Translations under genes and position numbers: made by a program
The notes under the pieces: generated by a model
Databases searched by the model: none
What the model was told of the DNA's origin: nothing
Seen by the model: the letters and a program-made list of their open reading frames with translations, nothing else
In this document: in pieces, positions 58,228 through 64,000 of the stretch
Layout: each line of letters opens with the position of its first letter
Numbering within the stretch: the first letter of the stretch is position 1
Assembly (NCBI GenBank): GCA_038373865.1
Contig: JAXGGA010004432.1
Coordinates: forward strand, 1 to 64,000
From: Uloborus plumipes
Taxonomy: Eukaryota > Arthropoda > Arachnida > Araneae > Uloboridae
Direction: 5' to 3'
Length of the DNA: 64,000 bases

Positions 58228-59088
58228 CAGTCAGCTCCCGATTATCCGCGGAATTGGGTGGCACGTTGACCGCAGGCAAGCAAACACCGAGGATAATCCG
58301 AAAGTAGATTAAAAAAAAAAAGAAAAAAAAAAAAAGAAAAAGATACTAGTGTATTCAAAAGCTGAAAAAAAAATCAATAACACTGACACATAAGTCAAAA
58401 GTATAGTCAAAAACGATAACATTGAACGAAAAAAAATACCTGTAAAAGCTAAAAACTAACAACACACTCGCAAGTTAATAACTAGCTGCCAGGGCAACTA
58501 GATTATCTTACTGCGGCATGTTGATGCATGTCCCCCCCCGCCCCCAACTCTTACCTCATTCTGCTGTTATATTATTTGATATAATTTAATGTTCATAAGA
58601 TTTTAAGACACATTACGCACGTGGCCCGCTAATGAGTTTCATGTTTGATTCAGTGTAGACTTCGTTCGAAATTCTCATTATCATTATCATTACTGTTTCA
58701 TATCAATCACGTTTCATAACAATGAATTTCAAATTTAATTGTTTAAGACGAATCGCTTTAAATTTGACTACTTATTAATTGATATCTTCGCTAATTAAAA
58801 TCGTATGATTATATAAATTAAAACTCATGAAGCCTGAAAATTTACGAATCTATCGGTACTTAATTCGACTTTCAGTTCATTGGCGTTCATGAGAAATAAG
58901 CATGACATACAATAATACTCAGTTTTTAATATAACCAGCACTTGCTTTAAATTTTTACAGAAAAGTTGGCGACATGAGTGAGAGCTGCTTCGAAGCTGAT
59001 TTTGAAATGGGTGCGTTTTTCTACACTCAGTAAACCCTCACCGTAAAAAAAAAGTGTGAAAGACCCGAGGATAATCGGGAGTTAACTG
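58228..59088. mobile_element. Tigger/pogo-like DNA transposon remnant, 861 bp
   Basis: Ends CAGTCAGCTCCCGATTATCC and, reversed from the right, CAGTTAACTCCCGATTATCC, with TA on both sides (58226-58227, 59089-59090). The CCCGATTATCCG terminus is characteristic of Tigger-type elements. No transposase frame remains. An internal block (58603-58930) also occurs at 26050-26390. Confidence 0.8.
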
Positions 59089-60779
59089 TATTGCTACACG
59101 AAAAAGCAGTATTTGAAACACCTTTAAAATTGCTTTACAACTCTGCAGCTATATCTGGCTATTCTGTGGTTAATCACAATTTAGTTTTTGGCTTTGAATC
59201 ATCTGGTTCAAGAATGTGTGTTTATCGCATTAATCATCAATAGTTATGGAATGTTTCATAATTTCATTAACTCTAATGGTGTTTGAAGTTAAGTACCATG
59301 GTGTGATTGTGATTTTCTTCCCTACGTGTTCGTGCTGAAAATTTGACTGTACGGTCACATTAGTAACAAGTACAAATAAATCACTTCCTGATAACTGCCA
59401 ACTTAACTGATTCATTTGGGGGATTCCTGATTTTTGATGGCTTCTCCTAAATTCCCTAATGAAGTAAATATCTCTTTAACATTCATCAAAACAACGAATC
59501 CCCCCCCCCCAAATAGGGCTATTTTCAGTTATTAGAATTTCGAGGAAATCTCCAACGATAAAATGATCGACTGCCAAAACGAAAGGTTTTCAAACACGAA
59601 GTATGAAACCTGTATACATACGATAATTTTTGAAACATGGTTATTTCATTTTTCTTCTTCTTGAAACTTATCTCTAGAAAAGTGCGGTAAAACATAACCG
59701 ATTTTTCTTTGAACTTCCAATATTTTTACTTGTTGCAAAAAATTTTTATTATCACCTACAGGAAAAAATAAATTTATGCCTTTTCAAAATTTATATACTT
59801 TTTTTAACTTCAAAAAGGAAAAATAGTAATCTCATTTCTTATTTTCGGGTTCTATACCGACTCAATATAAGAAATCTACTTATCTTTCAAGTATCCTTTT
59901 TACTTTCAAACTTTGTTGGTAAATGTATTCATACGGTGTCTTTCTAATCACGCAGAAGTCTCTCAATTTTTCATATTTTAATGTAGGGGATATGTTATTT
60001 TTAAGTTAAAAAGATTTTGTTGAAAAGCTGATACTTCATAGTACGAATTTCCTAAAATTCAAATATATATAAAAAAGAAAAGCTAAAGTTTAAAAGTGCA
60101 GAAATAAAGAGTAAATAAAAATCTCACACGGGTTGCAGATAATATTCTTCGAGTCCGTGAAAAACTATTTGTGGATTGCATTGATGATGCCAAAAACGTC
60201 ATAATGTAACCATGGTACGTAAAGTGTTTTCTTCCTTCAAAATTAGTTATTTCGAACAATGGTTGTATTACTTTTATGCCACAGCAATTATTGATGATAC
60301 TTATATAGTTCTTACATGTATTTGTTGAAAATATTAAAACGCTAATTATGCCATATATTCCAAAACAGAAAAGTTACAAAATATCAGCTGTTCCGGTTCG
60401 GATCACTTTTGATGTTAATAAGTTTCGGCTGAATTATTTGTTTATTCATTTATTTATTTTTCGTCTCTTTTCTGGTGCAAAATTCATGTTTTCATAAATA
60501 CCGAAACGCAAAAGCGTTTCACTGGTGACATTTATCGACTTCTGACAAAAAAAAATCATTAAAAAAGCACGAAATTTCCTTATCCACGTTGGATAAACAA
60601 ATGTCTATCTTAAATTTATGCACGCTAGTGAAAAGACGGAATTTTACAATCAAGATTTTGCACACCGAGAAACTGGAAGGAAACAAACGAAAAGAATGAA
60701 AATGCCAGTAAAGACAAGTTTCGAAGATACAGAAAGAAAGAAAGAAAATAAAGAGAAAAGAAAAAGAAAAAAGGTCCAA

Positions 60780-60970
60780 GCAACATGCTCGCGCCCATCA
60801 AAAAAGAACTAGTTTATCAACAGCGGCGAGCGCGAAAAGGTTGCCAACTTCAGCAGATACCGGGAGGATGTTACATGCATTGCGGGGAAAGCGCTTCGCC
60901 GGCATCAGCCGTCGGCGCGGCCGCATCACGGGAGCAACCTGTGATATACAGTTCCTGGGATCCTCTGTTT
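60780..60970 (-). promoter_or_regulatory. CpG-rich block upstream of gcm: candidate promoter or 5' non-coding exon
   Basis: About 190 bases rich in G+C and CpG (including GCGGCCGC near 60918) in an otherwise A+T-rich 8-kb flank. It lies 5.1 kb upstream of gcm exon 1, whose acceptor requires an upstream exon. The minus strand also has a TATATCA stretch near its upstream edge. No transcript evidence can be read from sequence. An unrelated conserved element is the main alternative. Confidence 0.25.
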
Positions 60971-63222
60971 ATGTTTTGATTTTTCTGTCGTTGACGTAGT
61001 GCTTTTAGTAATGTTAAAGAATTCGGAAAACATTTTTCAGGTACTAAAATAGTCTATAATAGTAAAAAATTTCAAATAATAATTAAAAAAAAAAAAAAAC
61101 ATTGATACATAAATTTCAAATTTTATTTGAATGCTATAAGGCAACTATATAATTAATTAAACTAGTCCTTTATGCTAGTTCAAGAAATCTTTCAAATGTA
61201 CAACTGCGGCGAAGGAATGAAAGTTAAAAATTTGGGGATATCTATTTGGCAGGAGAACTTCTCGTTTTTTTTTTTGGGGGGGGGGATGCTGCTATATCGC
61301 TAAATTTAAGGAAAAAAAATAAAGAAAGCCTACCTAAGATTTAAACTTTAAATCGCGTTTTACTCGCAACTAACACCATTTATCTACCTCCGCTTTTCAC
61401 GGTCTCGGTTGTGTCACGCTATTTTGTATTTTTAAATTGAACTTATTTAATTTCTGTAAGTGGTTGAATGAATTGAATAAAATAATGTGCAATAGAATAT
61501 TTGTGATGAATAAAATGAGATACCCGTGAAAAGTATGTTTCACTTAGATTTACAGCTGTATCTCGACACTTAATTTAATGAGTGGGAGGAAATGATGAAA
61601 TTATTTTAGTTATAAGTTGTCCCTGCATTGAATTAAAATTTTATATTGATTGCCAAAACATTACAAATCTGATAAAGGAGCTTAATAATAAAATGGTTCT
61701 TTTTAATCGGGGAAATTTTAATAATTTATAAGTTGAACAGTTAAAAAACCTCTTAAATTTCTCTCTTTCCATTTTTAAAGAGTATGTTGATAAAAGGGAG
61801 AGAGAGAGAAAGAGATTCTTTCTTTTTTGTTCGGTATCATTTTTTTAAATATAGTTTTGACCCAAAATATGACACTGTTAGAGTTCCTAATTAAGTAGAC
61901 TAAAGTAAAATATAAATTTATGTGTGAATCAAAATTATAACATGCATTTTTTCTTAAACAATTTGATTTGAGAAACCTTTAATTTTGTCAAAATTCGTAT
62001 TTGAAAACTTAGTGCCATACAATGTTTTTATTACTGAAAAAGAGAAACCAATTATATTTTATGATATATTCCAAAATATGATAAAATTAAACTCTTTTTT
62101 GGGGCAATGGAATACTACCCATGGCATTTTTTAACTGCAATGGAATTTACCTTAGATGAAAACATACACTTTTTAACAATTATATGCAGCATTTCTTCTA
62201 CCTTTTTTTCTCTACCGATACATTTGTTAAACACTTATTTTCTCTTTCCCAATTCTAATTCATGGGGATATTAATAAAAAGGCTCAAAATAAATATGTGG
62301 CATTTTGTATTCGTGTACTCTATTTCATTTATGTGCCAAATTAGACACCTATTTCAAAAGGACTATTTTGGTAATATTTCATATTGGAAAAAACATCTCA
62401 TTTAACTAAGCATGAAAGAATTCCCCTTAAATATAGTACATAAAAAGATGCAACTATTTGAGCTTAAATAAGGATTCATTGTTGAATGTAAAAAAGTGTA
62501 ACAGTTTTTCTTGTTCCTGCTCCCATCTCCCAAGTGCTTCTAAAAAGGACTTTTTTAAATAAAGAATAATGACTTCCTTTTTAGTGTTCTACAGCTTAGC
62601 AGTAATTACATTGAGTAATGAGTAAGTCTGTTTTTAAATTTATACACAGTGCAGTGGTAATTTGGATTTCTTTAGTGAGAAAGTAATTTTCTGCACAGAT
62701 TTTGGGAACTCCCTAATTTTAAAAGAACTGTACGCACATAAAACGAATTTAAAATAATTCCTTTAAGGATTTAAAAAATAAATCAGTAAAAAGTTTTGAA
62801 AAAAGTTTTAGTAAAGAAAACACATGTTGCTTTTCATTCAATTAAATGAATAGATTCTTTTAATGTTTGATTTTAAATCACTCATTAAATTCAACTATTG
62901 GCATAAATCACCCGTTTTAGTTCGAAACTTTTAATTAATTTCCCTGATTAATTTAAAAGTGACAACTGGTTGAAGTGTCAATGTTTCTGTATGTTGCATC
63001 GAAACATAAATATACTGCTATTTATGCAACATTGTAAATTTAGAAATATGCAAGAAAATTTTTGCTCGAATATGCTCTGATATCATCATAATGCACATAA
63101 TTCGACAACGAAAAAGAAAAAAAAAACCAATAAAGAAATAAAGCAGCTAAATAAATCGATGACAGAGATTTTTAAGTTTAAAATCACTCATCATGCATAT
63201 AATTAAAAAAAAAAAAACAGAA

Positions 63223-63240
63223 ACACACACACACACACAC
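63223..63240. repeat. (AC)n microsatellite
   Basis: 18 bases of AC units in the 5' flank. Confidence 0.85.
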
Positions 63241-64000
63241 TAAGCTCAAGTAGTTTATAAATATAACTGAAAAAAAAAAAAAAATCTGGAAGTGCTATTA
63301 AAGCCACTTTTTATGTAACTATATGGTATTCAGCACTAAATATGTTTAAAATGTATTATAAAAGACCTCTTTCATTATAATTGACTCATTTTCACGAATA
63401 TGATTGCAAACATAAAAATGTTCACTATTTTACACTTTTCTAATAACTTCTTAAGAACCGAATTGTAGTAGTAGTTCTAAAAAATTGTGTTGAAAGCACT
63501 TATTAATTCGTAGTTTCCGAGTATTATATAACACAATTAAAAGGAAAACTTCCCTCGTTATTTGCCATTGTTTGTTGAAGTTACATAGTCCACTAAATTA
63601 TAAGAATATTACATAAATAATTATACTGTAGTTTTCACTTGAAAGATCTGAAAATTATAAAAAAGGGGGGAGAAGAACTATATATGAACCAAACTATTTC
63701 TCAAAGTATCGAAAAAAATAAATAAATCCTTAATATTTCAATTAATTCATTTAAGTCTCCTTCCTAAAGTAAATAAGTCATTTTTAATTAAAAAAGCAAA
63801 ACAGTAAACTTGTTTTGCTGATAAAAAACTCAATGCGAGTAAGGTTTTTATTGCATGAAAGCAGGTTGATAAGAAACGCTAGAAACATATTTAACTGTAA
63901 AACTCTTTTTAAAAAATTAAAGTTTAATTGACAACATTAATATATTTTAAAATAAAAAATACAATAATTACATTTTAAAAAATGAAGAGCAAAACTCGTA

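Larger units (their letters stand above)
59091..64000. other. gcm 5' flank, no coding gene recognised
   Basis: Mostly A+T-rich with microsatellites. The only compositional outlier is 60780-60970. Confidence 0.55.

Noticed and set aside
1..64000. A new multi-gene system or gene cluster
   Set aside because: Outside gcm and the gypsy element, no frame shows a domain or conserved catalytic motif that would support one.

Overview
The window is eukaryotic nuclear DNA, about two-thirds A+T by eye, with one recognisable host gene and a dense load of mobile-element remains. The gene is a glial cells missing (gcm) family transcription factor on the minus strand. It has seven coding exons between 55635 and 19414, and every junction has canonical GT/AG sites and matching phase. 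The joined reading frame is 1851 bases, a 616-residue protein. Large introns, tRNA-derived SINEs, RTE-like 3' ends, Tigger, hAT, CACTA, Harbinger and Helitron-like elements, and an arthropod-like Gcm domain point to an arthropod, probably a chelicerate such as a spider. The species cannot be fixed from this sequence alone.

Layout. Bases 1-19,400 lie downstream of gcm and hold no convincing host gene. They contain an RTE-like 3' end (3465-3560), a 4.16-kb fold-back element (4255-8410) with a nested CACTA-type element (6822-7966), a 650-bp near-palindrome (9212-9861), MITEs and a cluster of tRNA-derived SINEs (13.9-16.8 kb). Bases 19,414-55,635 are the gcm coding span. Its introns hold six-copy MITE family members, two hAT-like elements with perfect 8-bp target duplications, an internally deleted Ty3/gypsy LTR retrotransposon (26476-29156) whose two 196-bp LTRs appear identical, a pair of hAT-like MITEs inserted at one target site (33304-33815) and Helitron-like elements (46.6-49.7 kb). 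Bases 55,670-64,000 lie upstream of the first recognised coding exon. They hold a Tigger-like element (58228-59088) and a short CpG-rich block (60780-60970) that is the best candidate for the gcm promoter or a 5' non-coding exon.

Function. Exons 1-3 encode the zinc-binding Gcm DNA-binding domain. Exons 4-7 encode a long tail with a Cys motif, a Pro/His stretch and an acidic-hydrophobic segment that could be a transactivation region. The remaining sequence is intron, flank and mobile elements. I found no convincing new multi-gene system. The most unusual items are the element-within-element structures, the deletion-derivative retrotransposon, and the MITE family that sits very close to gcm splice sites.
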